DNA from: an uncultured Gammaproteobacteria bacterium
Lineage (GTDB): Bacteria; Pseudomonadota; Gammaproteobacteria; Pseudomonadales; Azotimanducaceae
Direction: 5' to 3'
DNA: 10,453 nt
Assembly (NCBI GenBank): GCA_913043075.1
Contig: CAJWLI010000035.1
Coordinates: 1-10,453, forward strand
Below the pieces are notes generated by a model. The model was not told the DNA's origin. It did not search any database and saw only the letters and a program-made list of their open reading frames with translations. Shown in pieces: positions 1 to 6,315 of the stretch. The translations under genes and the position numbers were made by a program. The first letter of the stretch is position 1. Each line of letters begins with the position of its first letter.

Positions 1-662
1 TATCGGTCCCTGTGGGTGAAATGCGAGGGGTGCTAGAGCAGATAGACCTAAGAGACCAGATAATTACCGATGTTGGGAGTGTTAAAGGCTCCTTTGTCGA
101 AGATGTTGAAGCAGTGTTTACAAAAGTGCCACCTCGTATCATACCGGGTCACCCAATCGCTGGCTCGGAGAAAAAAGGTATGGGAGCTAGCGAGGCAGGC
201 TTATTTGAAGGACATTCTGTGATATTGACTCCCAATGAGGAAACGGACAAGAATGCTTTGGAGAAGGTTTCAAAGCTTTGGAGCCTAATGGGCTGCAAAA
301 TTTCCATAATGTCGGTTCAAGACCACGACACTATTTTAGCTAAAACTAGCCACCTCCCTCATCTATTATCTAGTGTTTTTAGTGAGAGTATCTATTCTGA
401 GCCAGATCGAGCAGCGGCACTTGCTCATGCGGCGGGAAGTTTTAGAGATATATCGAGGATTTCTGCTTCTGACCCCGGTATTTGGACGGATATTTTTTTG
501 GCTAACGATTTAAAATTAATTGAATCTTTGGAAAAATTTATGATCGGACTTGAGAAAATGAAAAATAAGATAGCCTCAGGAGACCATTCCGAAGTAAAAC
601 GGTTTCTTGAGAGAGGGAAAATTGTGAGAGAGCATTTTTCATCTATCACAAAGGAGCTTTGA
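1..662 (+). CDS. tyrA: prephenate dehydrogenase TyrA, C-terminal part (5' end outside window)
   Basis: Catalyses NAD(P)-dependent oxidative decarboxylation of prephenate to 4-hydroxyphenylpyruvate in tyrosine synthesis, in the cytosol. The frame is open from the left edge (codons from position 3 read SVPVGEM), so the GTG at 12 is internal: the visible part begins at the end of the Rossmann fold and lacks its glycine-rich motif. Seen in order: a strand with DVGSVKG, the family signature GHPIAGSE, the helical dimer-domain motif SHLPHLL, and AAGSFRDISRISASDPGIWTDIFLAN, given here in pieces as AAGSFRD, ASDP and W.DIFLAN. About 220 residues are visible of a usual 280-300. The stop at 660-662 lies one base before the cmk start, so the two are probably translationally coupled. 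No AroA domain is fused at the C-terminus, unlike the TyrA-AroA fusion of pseudomonads. No chorismate mutase or ACT domain is seen in the visible part. Confidence 0.93.
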   Translation, partial: SVPVGEMRGVLEQIDLRDQIITDVGSVKGSFVEDVEAVFTKVPPRIIPGHPIAGSEKKGMGASEAGLFEGHSVILTPNEETDKNALEKVSKLWSLMGCKISIMSVQDHDTILAKTSHLPHLLSSVFSESIYSEPDRAAALAHAAGSFRDISRISASDPGIWTDIFLANDLKLIESLEKFMIGLEKMKNKIASGDHSEVKRFLERGKIVREHFSSITKEL

Positions 663-663
663 T

Positions 664-1371
664 ATGGTAGGCATCTATCCTCCTGTTATAACGATAGATG
701 GGCCAAGCGCCTCTGGAAAAGGTGCTGTTTCAGAGTTTCTTTCAAATAAGACGGGATTCAACTACCTCGACAGCGGATTGTTATACCGACTTTTTGGTTT
801 GGAGGTTTTGTCCCAAGGCATCTCGCTTTCGGTTTTAGCCGATGATTGGAGTGAGTCAAAAAGGTTAGCAGAGTGCTTGGAAGCTAAACTTGTTGGTAGC
901 CCGAAAGAAACTAAAAATAGATCTTTCAGTCAGGTTTCCATTAACGGCAACGGTGATGCGCGGACTGAACAAGCGGGAGCTTTTGCTTCAAAGATTGCTA
1001 AAATGCCTCTCGTGCGCAGAGCTTTGCTAGATTTACAAAGATCCTTTAGAGCGCGCCCGGGTTTAATAGCTGATGGGAGAGACATGGGGTCGGTTGTTTT
1101 CCCAGACGCTTTGTTGAAAGTCTTTTTAACTGCAAGCCCCTCCTGCAGGGCTGAAAGACGTCATAAGCAGTTGAAAGATAAAGGAATCGATGTTAGTCTC
1201 GTCGCCCTTGAAACGAGCTTAGTTGACCGAGATTATCACGACTCCTCTCGAAGAGCGTCTCCCTTAAAGTTTTTAGAGGATTCGATGGTAATTGATAGTA
1301 CTGATTTAGACATTGTACAGGTCAGTTATATGATCGAAAAAAAGATGGGAGACTTGCTAGGAGAGTGGTGA
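664..1371 (+). CDS. cmk: cytidylate kinase
   Basis: Phosphorylates CMP and dCMP with ATP in the pyrimidine nucleotide salvage and DNA precursor pathway. The 235-residue product is close to the family length (about 225-230). The P-loop GPSASGKG is at residues 13-20. LDSGLLYR at 35-42 is the substrate-binding motif, GRDMGSVVFPDA at 138-149 is the CMP kinase signature, and RDYHDSSRRASPL at 189-201 gives the lid arginines. DST at 211-213 matches the family C-terminus. The ATG at 664 is preceded by an AAGGAG-type ribosome site inside the end of tyrA, which supports this start. The cmk-rpsA order is conserved in gammaproteobacteria. In many of them aroA precedes cmk; here tyrA does. Confidence 0.97.
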   Translation: MVGIYPPVITIDGPSASGKGAVSEFLSNKTGFNYLDSGLLYRLFGLEVLSQGISLSVLADDWSESKRLAECLEAKLVGSPKETKNRSFSQVSINGNGDARTEQAGAFASKIAKMPLVRRALLDLQRSFRARPGLIADGRDMGSVVFPDALLKVFLTASPSCRAERRHKQLKDKGIDVSLVALETSLVDRDYHDSSRRASPLKFLEDSMVIDSTDLDIVQVSYMIEKKMGDLLGEW

Positions 1372-1449
1372 GCGTTAGGAATATTTAAATACCATTCCTT
1401 TGACGTTTTCTTGGGGACTTTAAAAACAAAAAACATGGGAATTTAGTTA
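1372..1449 (+). promoter_or_regulatory. rpsA leader region with candidate promoter and hairpin
   Basis: This 78-base gap precedes rpsA. It contains TTGACG (1400-1405) and, 15 bases on, TAAAAA (1421-1426), a weak sigma70-like pair with a short spacer. An inverted repeat AGGAAT (1377-1382) / ATTCCT (1394-1399) could form a small hairpin with an AT-rich loop. Only a weak ribosome site, GGGA at 1437-1440, precedes the ATG. In E. coli, S1 represses its own translation through a structured leader that lacks a strong Shine-Dalgarno and exposes GGA motifs; GGA occurs at three places here. The resemblance is qualitative and no fold was computed. Confidence 0.35.
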
Positions 1450-3144
1450 ATGAGTGAGAGTTTTGCAGAACTTTTCGAGGAAAGCTTAAAAACCGTTGAT
1501 ATGAACTCCGGTTCAATTGTTATGGGAGAGGTTGTAGACATTGATAACGAATGGGTCACTGTCCATGCGGGCCTAAAATCCGAAGGTGTCATTCCAAGAT
1601 CTCAGTTTCTGCAAGATAGCGGCGAGCTTGAAGTAAAAATCGGCGACAAGGTCCAAGTAAGTATGGATGCTGTTGACGACGGTTTTGGTGAAACCCTGCT
1701 TTCAAGAGAGAAGGCTAAGAGAGCAGAGTCATGGCAAATGCTAGAAAAGGTCTATGAAAGTCAGGAGGTTATTACAGGCTTTATTAGTGGTCGGGTAAAA
1801 GGTGGCTTTACAGTCGAGGTAAAAGACATCAGAGCTTTTCTTCCAGGATCTCTCGTTGACGTCAGGCCATTAAGAGAGAATGAGCAACTTGAAGGCCGCG
1901 AGATGGAGTTCAAAGTAATAAAGTTAGATCAAAAAAGAAACAACGTCGTAGTATCAAGACGAAGTGTTTTAGAGCAGGAAAACAGCGAAGAGAGAGAGGC
2001 CCTGCTAACCTCGCTCCAGGAGGGACTCCAAGTAAAAGGAGTTGTGAAAAATCTAACAGATTACGGAGCTTTTGTGGACCTAGGAGGAGTGGACGGGCTC
2101 TTGCACATTACGGACATGGCGTGGAAGCGAATCAAGCATCCGGGAGAAATTGTTGAGGTTGGCGAAGAAATCGATGTGAAAGTATTAAAGTTTGATAGAG
2201 AACGCAACAGGGTATCTTTGGGGCTTAAGCAGTTAGGAGAGGATCCGTGGGTTGCGATTACAAAGAGGTATCCAGAGGGAGCTAAAGCAACAGCAAAGGT
2301 CACAAACCTTACTGATTATGGATGTTTTGCCGAGATAGAAGAGGGTGTTGAGGGACTCGTTCATGTTTCTGAAATGGATTGGACTAACAGAAATATCCAC
2401 CCCAGCAAAGTTGTTCAAGTGGGCGATCAAGTTGAGGTCATGGTTTTAGACATTGATGAAGATCGTCGGCGAATTTCGTTAGGAATTAAACAGTGTCTTG
2501 GAAACCCCTGGGAAGAATTCGCGAAAACTCGAGAAAAAGGAGACAAGATAAAAGGATACATAAAGTCAATAACAGATTTTGGTATTTTTATAGGATTAGA
2601 TGGGAATATTGATGGCTTGGTCCATTTGTCCGATATATCGTGGACGGAGCCAGGTGAGCAGGCGGTTCGTCTTTTTACTAAGGGCGACGAAATAGAGACG
2701 GTGATTCTCGCAATAGATGCCGAGAGAGAAAGAATCTCATTGGGTCTGAAACAACTTGAGAATGACCCATTTATGAAATTTGTTTCCGAAAGCGACAAAG
2801 GTTCGATAGTCATGGGAACCGTAAAAGAGGTCGATGCCAAACAAGCGATCTTGATTCTTGCTGAAGACGTTGAAGCGTCGCTTAAAGTTGGAGAGATTAG
2901 CGTTGATCGAGTCGATGATGCTCGAACCGTTGTTTCCGTTGGTGAAGAGATTGAAGTAGCAATAATCGCAGTAGATAGAAAATCGAGATCAATAAGCACT
3001 TCCATCAAAGCTAAAGCGATGGCGGAAGAAGAATTAGCGGTTCGTGAACACCGAGAAAAAAATGATGAAGTGCAGCCAACCACAATTGGCGATTTAATAA
3101 AGAAACAGATGGACAACTCTGAAGATAAAGCCGAATCTAGCTGA
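1450..3144 (+). CDS. rpsA: 30S ribosomal protein S1
   Basis: Large mRNA-binding protein of the small subunit, needed to load mRNAs with structured or weak initiation sites. At 564 residues it matches the six-domain S1 of E. coli (557). The six OB-fold S1 repeats lie at roughly residues 21-86, 105-171, 192-260, 277-347, 364-434 and 451-521. The first two are divergent (ribosome-binding in the family). Repeats 3 to 5 show the clear pattern NLTDYGAFVDL, G(L)LHI.DM.W and R.SLGLKQ, and the sixth is divergent again. A charged tail follows (about residues 522-564). The start gives the expected N-terminus MSESFAELFEESL. It lies downstream of cmk and 28 bases upstream of ihfB, the usual gammaproteobacterial order. 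Confidence 0.98.
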   Translation: MSESFAELFEESLKTVDMNSGSIVMGEVVDIDNEWVTVHAGLKSEGVIPRSQFLQDSGELEVKIGDKVQVSMDAVDDGFGETLLSREKAKRAESWQMLEKVYESQEVITGFISGRVKGGFTVEVKDIRAFLPGSLVDVRPLRENEQLEGREMEFKVIKLDQKRNNVVVSRRSVLEQENSEEREALLTSLQEGLQVKGVVKNLTDYGAFVDLGGVDGLLHITDMAWKRIKHPGEIVEVGEEIDVKVLKFDRERNRVSLGLKQLGEDPWVAITKRYPEGAKATAKVTNLTDYGCFAEIEEGVEGLVHVSEMDWTNRNIHPSKVVQVGDQVEVMVLDIDEDRRRISLGIKQCLGNPWEEFAKTREKGDKIKGYIKSITDFGIFIGLDGNIDGLVHLSDISWTEPGEQAVRLFTKGDEIETVILAIDAERERISLGLKQLENDPFMKFVSESDKGSIVMGTVKEVDAKQAILILAEDVEASLKVGEISVDRVDDARTVVSVGEEIEVAIIAVDRKSRSISTSIKAKAMAEEELAVREHREKNDEVQPTTIGDLIKKQMDNSEDKAESS

Positions 3145-3172
3145 CGGATAAAATAGGTTTGTTGTAAAAACG

Positions 3173-3481
3173 ATGACGAAATCAGATCTTATAGAGAAAA
3201 TTTCTTTTTCACATGGGCAACTATCCTACAAAGATGTTGAGCTTTCTGTAAAAACCATTATTGAGCAAATGGCTGATAGACTCTCCTCTGGAGAAAGGGT
3301 GGAAATTCGGGGATTCGGGAGTTTCAGTCTTCATTACCGCGCTCCAAGGATGGGTAGGAACCCTAAAACTGGAGAGAGAGTATCTTTGCGAGGAAAACAT
3401 GTGCCGCATTTTAAGCCCGGTAAAGAACTTCGGGAGCGTGTCAATGTTGAATCTGCCAAGCAAGACCCCCCTTTTATTTAA
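3173..3481 (+). CDS. ihfB: integration host factor beta subunit
   Basis: One half of the IHF heterodimer, a sequence-specific DNA-bending protein used in nucleoid structure, recombination, replication initiation and sigma54 promoters. The 102-residue product begins MTKSDLIEKI and carries the DNABII signature GERVEIRGFGSFSLHYR around residues 42-58, then GRNPKTGE in the DNA-contacting arm with the intercalating proline, and HFKPGKELR near the end. RNPKTG and SLHYRAPR separate it from HU and favour the beta rather than alpha subunit. The last residues (about ESAKQDPPFI) extend slightly past the E. coli protein. The gene is 28 bases after rpsA and is probably in its transcript. Its ribosome site is poor. 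The alpha-subunit gene is expected elsewhere, often after pheT. Confidence 0.97.
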   Translation: MTKSDLIEKISFSHGQLSYKDVELSVKTIIEQMADRLSSGERVEIRGFGSFSLHYRAPRMGRNPKTGERVSLRGKHVPHFKPGKELRERVNVESAKQDPPFI

Positions 3482-3558
3482 CAGGATTTAGCTGGGTGGT
3501 TATTTAGACCTATTGAGAAAATTACCTTTGGCTTGGAGAAATAACTTTTTATAGACTA

Positions 3559-3810
3559 ATTTTTCGATTTCTTGTTTGTCTTTTTATATTTCTTGTAGCG
3601 TTTCTGTTGATGATCGATAACACGGAACGAGTGAGTTTGAAATTTCTCATCTATTCGTCTTCTGAATGGCCAGTGAGTTGGTTGTTGTTGGCGTCTTTTA
3701 CTTCAGGGGTAATAGTAGGATACGGATTTTCTTTTTTTTCGAGTTTAAAAAATGAGAAACCTATAGTTCCGTCAGAAAGAGATGATTTTTCAAAACGAGA
3801 GAAGCCTTAA
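3559..3810 (+). CDS. lapA: LapA-like small inner-membrane protein, start codon uncertain
   Basis: Probable member of the LapA/YciS (DUF1049) family, a small inner-membrane protein with two transmembrane helices that works with LapB in lipopolysaccharide assembly. The frame encodes a first helix (RFLVCLFIFLVAFLL, about 3565-3609), then NTERVSLKFL in the short periplasmic link, a second helix WLLLASFTSGVIVGYGF, and a charged cytoplasmic tail ending KREKP. This hydrophobic-NT-V.L-hydrophobic-G...G pattern is the family's, and the position after ihfB is its usual one. The oddity is the start. The first standard starts are TTG 3607 and ATG 3610, which would remove the first helix. The frame is open upstream to a TGA at 3514-3516 but contains only non-standard candidates: ATT 3559 (chosen here), ATA 3541 and ATA 3586. 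GGAGA at 3535-3539 is the only ribosome-site-like sequence and is badly spaced for 3559. It may be a non-AUG start, a sequence error near 3550, or a decaying gene. Confidence 0.65.
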   Translation: MFRFLVCLFIFLVAFLLMIDNTERVSLKFLIYSSSEWPVSWLLLASFTSGVIVGYGFSFFSSLKNEKPIVPSERDDFSKREKP

Positions 3811-3885
3811 GTCGCTCCGTGCTATATTTGGCATTCTCGACAAGAAAATATTTTGAATTGGATGATTGACGATTCTATGGCATTT

Positions 3886-3961
3886 TGGCTCCCCGACCTG
3901 GGCTCGAACCAGGGACCCAATGATTAACAGTCATTTGCTCTACCAACTGAGCTATCGGGGA
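3886..3961 (-). tRNA. tRNA-Asn(GTT)
   Basis: On the - strand the gene reads from 3961 down to 3886, 76 bases including an encoded CCA. The acceptor TCCCCGA pairs with TCGGGGA. The D-arm has GCTC/GAGC, the anticodon loop is CTGTTAA with anticodon GTT (genomic 3926-3928), and the T-arm is CCTGG-TTCGAGC-CCAGG. All stems close and U33 is present. It converges with the lapA-like gene and diverges from uvrB. Confidence 0.98.
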
Positions 3962-3978
3962 ATCGCAGCCAACGCTGA

Positions 3979-4007
3979 AGTTTAAAGACCCGGTTGGAAA
4001 TCGTCAA
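3979..4007 (-). promoter_or_regulatory. promoter of tRNA-Asn
   Basis: On the - strand TTGACG (-35, genomic 4002-4007) is followed after exactly 17 bases by TAAACT (-10, genomic 3979-3984). This places the start of transcription near 3972, about 10 bases before the mature tRNA. Five of six -35 bases and four of six -10 bases match the sigma70 consensus. The position directly upstream of a tRNA gene makes this convincing without experimental data. Confidence 0.75.
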
Positions 4008-4041
4008 TAAGCATTAGCCGCTGTTTTTTGATTATACGAAC

Positions 4042-6054
4042 ATGTTAAAGAAAAAATTTAAAATTCAGTCCAGATATCTACCCGCCGGAGATCAACCCGG
4101 CGCGATCAAGTCCCTCATAGAGGGGATAGAGACCGGATTAGGATACCAAACTCTTCTCGGAGTGACCGGCTCCGGTAAGACTTTTACGATTGCTAAGGTC
4201 ATTGAGAAGATGCAGAGGCCGACTTTAGTTATGGCCCCAAACAAAACTCTAGCAGCTCAACTTTATGGCGAATTCAAAGAGTTTTTTCCAAAGAATGCTA
4301 TAGAGTATTTCGTTTCTTATTACGATTATTATCAGCCCGAAGCTTACGTACCAGCTTCTGATACTTATATTGAAAAGGATGCTAGTATAAATGAGCATAT
4401 CGAACAGATGCGATTGTCTGCGACTAAAGCTTTGCTCGAGAGAGACGATACAATAGTTGTTGCCTCTGTATCTGCAATCTATGGGCTCGGAGATCCCGTT
4501 GCCTATCTGAAAATGGTTTTGCATTTAGATCGAGGCGATACTATCGATCAGAGACAGATACTTCGTCGACTAACGGAGATGCAATACACTCGAAACGATA
4601 TTGAGCTTAGGAGGTCTACTTATCGGGTCCGAGGAGACGTTATCGATATATTTCCCGCCGAGTCCGATAAAGAGGCTATTAGAGTTGAGCTTTTTGATGA
4701 AGAAATAGAAGAGTTATCTTATTTTGATCCGCTAACTGGGGAGGTCAATCGAAAAGTTCCAAGAATAACAATCTTTCCAAAGTCACATTATGTGACTCCC
4801 CAAGAGACCCTCGACAACGCAACCGTATCTATAGGGCAAGAACTGGAGATTCGCTTGAAGGAACTTAAGCGCGATGGAAAATTAGTTGAAGCTCAGCGTC
4901 TAGAACAACGGACAAGATTTGACCTGGAAATGATGAAAGAGCTTGGGTTCTGCAGTGGTATTGAAAACTATTCAAGATATCTTTCGGGCAGATCAGCGGG
5001 AGAGCCGCCACCTACGCTTTACGATTATCTGCCTGACAGCGCGCTTTTGATCATGGATGAGTCGCATGTGGGTGTTCCCCAACTTGGGGCAATGTATAAA
5101 GGAGACCGATCTCGAAAAGAAACGTTAGTAAATTTCGGTTTTCGCCTTCCTTCTGCGCTTGATAATAGGCCTCTGAGGTTCGAAGAATGGGAATCTAAGC
5201 CAGTTCAGTCAATATTCGTTTCTGCTACACCCAGCTCATACGAGATTGAGAAATCCGGCCAAATAGTGGAACAGGTAGTTCGTCCAACAGGTTTAGTCGA
5301 TCCTTCTGTGGAAATACGGCCTGCCAATTCACAGGTTGATGATGTGCTATCGGAGATTGGGAAAAGAGTCGAGATATCTGAAAGGGTCTTGATTACAACT
5401 CTAACAAAGCGTATGGCCGAGAATTTGACAGATTATTTGAGTGATAACGGCGTTCGAGTACGATATCTGCATTCAGATATCGATACCGTTGAGAGAATTG
5501 AAATTATCAGGGATTTGAGGTTGGGAGAATTCGATGTCTTGGTTGGAATCAATTTGCTAAGGGAAGGCCTTGATATGCCAGAGGTATCACTTGTCGCTAT
5601 CTTTGATGCCGACAAGGAAGGTTATCTGCGTTCAGAAAGATCGCTTATTCAAACTATTGGTCGGTCGGCAAGAAATATAAATGGCAAAGCGATTCTATAC
5701 GCTGACAAAAAAACCGACTCAATGGAAAGAGCGATCAAAGAAACCGAAAGGAGAAGAGAAAAGCAGCTAAAACACAACCTTGAAAACAATATTATCCCTA
5801 AGGGAATTGAACGAGAAGTTTCCGACGTTCTGGAAGGACTTCACATTGTGAGGGGTTCAAAGAAAAGAAAAGAGTCAGTAAGAAGGGAGGGGAAAGCTGT
5901 AGGGAAGGCATTTGTTAGTGCCGAGCAACTTGGTAAAGACATCCTATCTTTAGAAAAACAGATGTTTCAATATGCTAAAAACCTCAAGTTTGAAGACGCC
6001 GCCAAAACAAGAGATAAGATCGAAGATTTGCGGTCGGTGCTAGTAAAGCTCTAG
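4042..6054 (+). CDS. uvrB: excinuclease ABC subunit B
   Basis: Damage-verifying helicase-like subunit of nucleotide excision repair. It is loaded by UvrA, then recruits UvrC for incision. The product is 670 residues (E. coli 673). The Walker A motif GVTGSGKT is at residues 40-47. The beta-hairpin that clamps DNA, YYDYYQPEAYVP, is at 93-104. DESHV near 338 is the Walker B/DEAD-type motif, and LIQTIGRSARN is helicase motif VI. The C-terminal UVR domain (EKQMFQYAKNLKFEDAAK region, about 635-668) contacts UvrC. The N-terminus aligns with E. coli MSKPFKLNS, supporting the ATG at 4042, but no Shine-Dalgarno precedes it. It is divergent from tRNA-Asn with only 80 bases between, so its promoter must lie there or within the tRNA gene; I could not identify it with confidence. 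A CTGTTTTTTGAT half-site just upstream faintly recalls a LexA box. Confidence 0.98.
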   Translation: MLKKKFKIQSRYLPAGDQPGAIKSLIEGIETGLGYQTLLGVTGSGKTFTIAKVIEKMQRPTLVMAPNKTLAAQLYGEFKEFFPKNAIEYFVSYYDYYQPEAYVPASDTYIEKDASINEHIEQMRLSATKALLERDDTIVVASVSAIYGLGDPVAYLKMVLHLDRGDTIDQRQILRRLTEMQYTRNDIELRRSTYRVRGDVIDIFPAESDKEAIRVELFDEEIEELSYFDPLTGEVNRKVPRITIFPKSHYVTPQETLDNATVSIGQELEIRLKELKRDGKLVEAQRLEQRTRFDLEMMKELGFCSGIENYSRYLSGRSAGEPPPTLYDYLPDSALLIMDESHVGVPQLGAMYKGDRSRKETLVNFGFRLPSALDNRPLRFEEWESKPVQSIFVSATPSSYEIEKSGQIVEQVVRPTGLVDPSVEIRPANSQVDDVLSEIGKRVEISERVLITTLTKRMAENLTDYLSDNGVRVRYLHSDIDTVERIEIIRDLRLGEFDVLVGINLLREGLDMPEVSLVAIFDADKEGYLRSERSLIQTIGRSARNINGKAILYADKKTDSMERAIKETERRREKQLKHNLENNIIPKGIEREVSDVLEGLHIVRGSKKRKESVRREGKAVGKAFVSAEQLGKDILSLEKQMFQYAKNLKFEDAAKTRDKIEDLRSVLVKL

Positions 6055-6064
6055 AAAGATTGAA

Positions 6065-6094
6065 AAGTTGCCTCACCTTTTTTCAAGTTGCCTC
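6065..6094 (+). repeat. 10-bp direct repeat downstream of uvrB
   Basis: AAGTTGCCTC occurs at 6065-6074 and again at 6085-6094, a period of 20 bases, separated by a C- and T-rich stretch containing six T. It lies just past the uvrB stop in the 123-base gap before tRNA-Val. The first copy's upstream GAAAAG could pair with CTTTTTTC at 6077-6084 in a weak hairpin. Function unknown; it may be chance. Confidence 0.5.
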
Positions 6095-6158
6095 TAAAGC
6101 TTTATGCAGCAGGCTCGATCTTCTTTTTATCGATAAGGTTATGTACACTCTGCACCAG

Positions 6159-6164
6159 TATATT
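6159..6164 (+). promoter_or_regulatory. candidate -10 element for tRNA-Val
   Basis: TATATT at 6159-6164 (five of six consensus bases) would start transcription near 6171, seven bases before the tRNA. No good -35 hexamer lies 16-18 bases upstream; the sequence there is about AAGGTTAT. The assignment rests mainly on position. Confidence 0.35.
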
Positions 6165-6177
6165 AGAGTTATCGATT

Positions 6178-6254
6178 AGGAATGTAGCTCAGTTGGTTAG
6201 AGCATCGTCTCGACAAGGCGAGGGTCGTCGGTTCGAATCCGACCATTCCTACCA
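6178..6254 (+). tRNA. tRNA-Val(GAC) with C33
   Basis: 77 bases including an encoded CCA (6252-6254). The acceptor AGGAATG pairs with CATTCCT, the D-stem GCTC pairs with GAGC, and the T-arm is GTCGG-TTCGAAT-CCGAC. The anticodon stem TCGTC/GGCGA encloses the loop TCGACAA, which fixes the anticodon as GAC (6212-6214), valine. The base 5' of the anticodon (6211) is C where U33 is nearly universal. No other register closes the stem. The gene is 61 bases upstream of thrS with no terminator between, so the tRNA and thrS may share a primary transcript (inference). Confidence 0.95.
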
Positions 6255-6315
6255 TAATCGGTGTTAGAGTCAGAAAAGATATGCAATCTAATTCAGCTAT
6301 AAATCAGGACAAGTC

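Noticed and set aside
2427..3116. 229-codon open frame on the - strand inside rpsA
   Set aside because: Lies wholly opposite a clear S1 coding region, its product is serine-rich low-complexity of the kind produced by antisense reading, and it resembles no family I know.
3261..3491. 76-codon + strand frame overlapping ihfB
   Set aside because: It is the +1 shadow of the highly conserved IHF-beta frame and has no ribosome site or recognisable motif.
3607..3810. Taking TTG 3607 as the true lapA start
   Set aside because: It would cut the protein in the middle of the first membrane helix; the family pattern clearly continues upstream, so it was not chosen, though it cannot be excluded.
3846..3855. 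AAAATATTTT palindrome as a bidirectional terminator between lapA and tRNA-Asn
   Set aside because: It is A-T only with no loop or GC stem, so it would not form a stable terminator hairpin.
6127..6180. Near-repeat TTATCGATAAGG / TTATCGATTAGG, the second copy running into the tRNA-Val 5' end
   Set aside because: Eleven of twelve matches in AT-rich sequence is weak, and nothing resembling an attachment site or integrase gene is present.
6255..6315. tRNA-Thr-like operator upstream of thrS
   Set aside because: I looked for an anticodon-arm mimic as in E. coli and found only a five-pair stem with a long loop; not enough to call.
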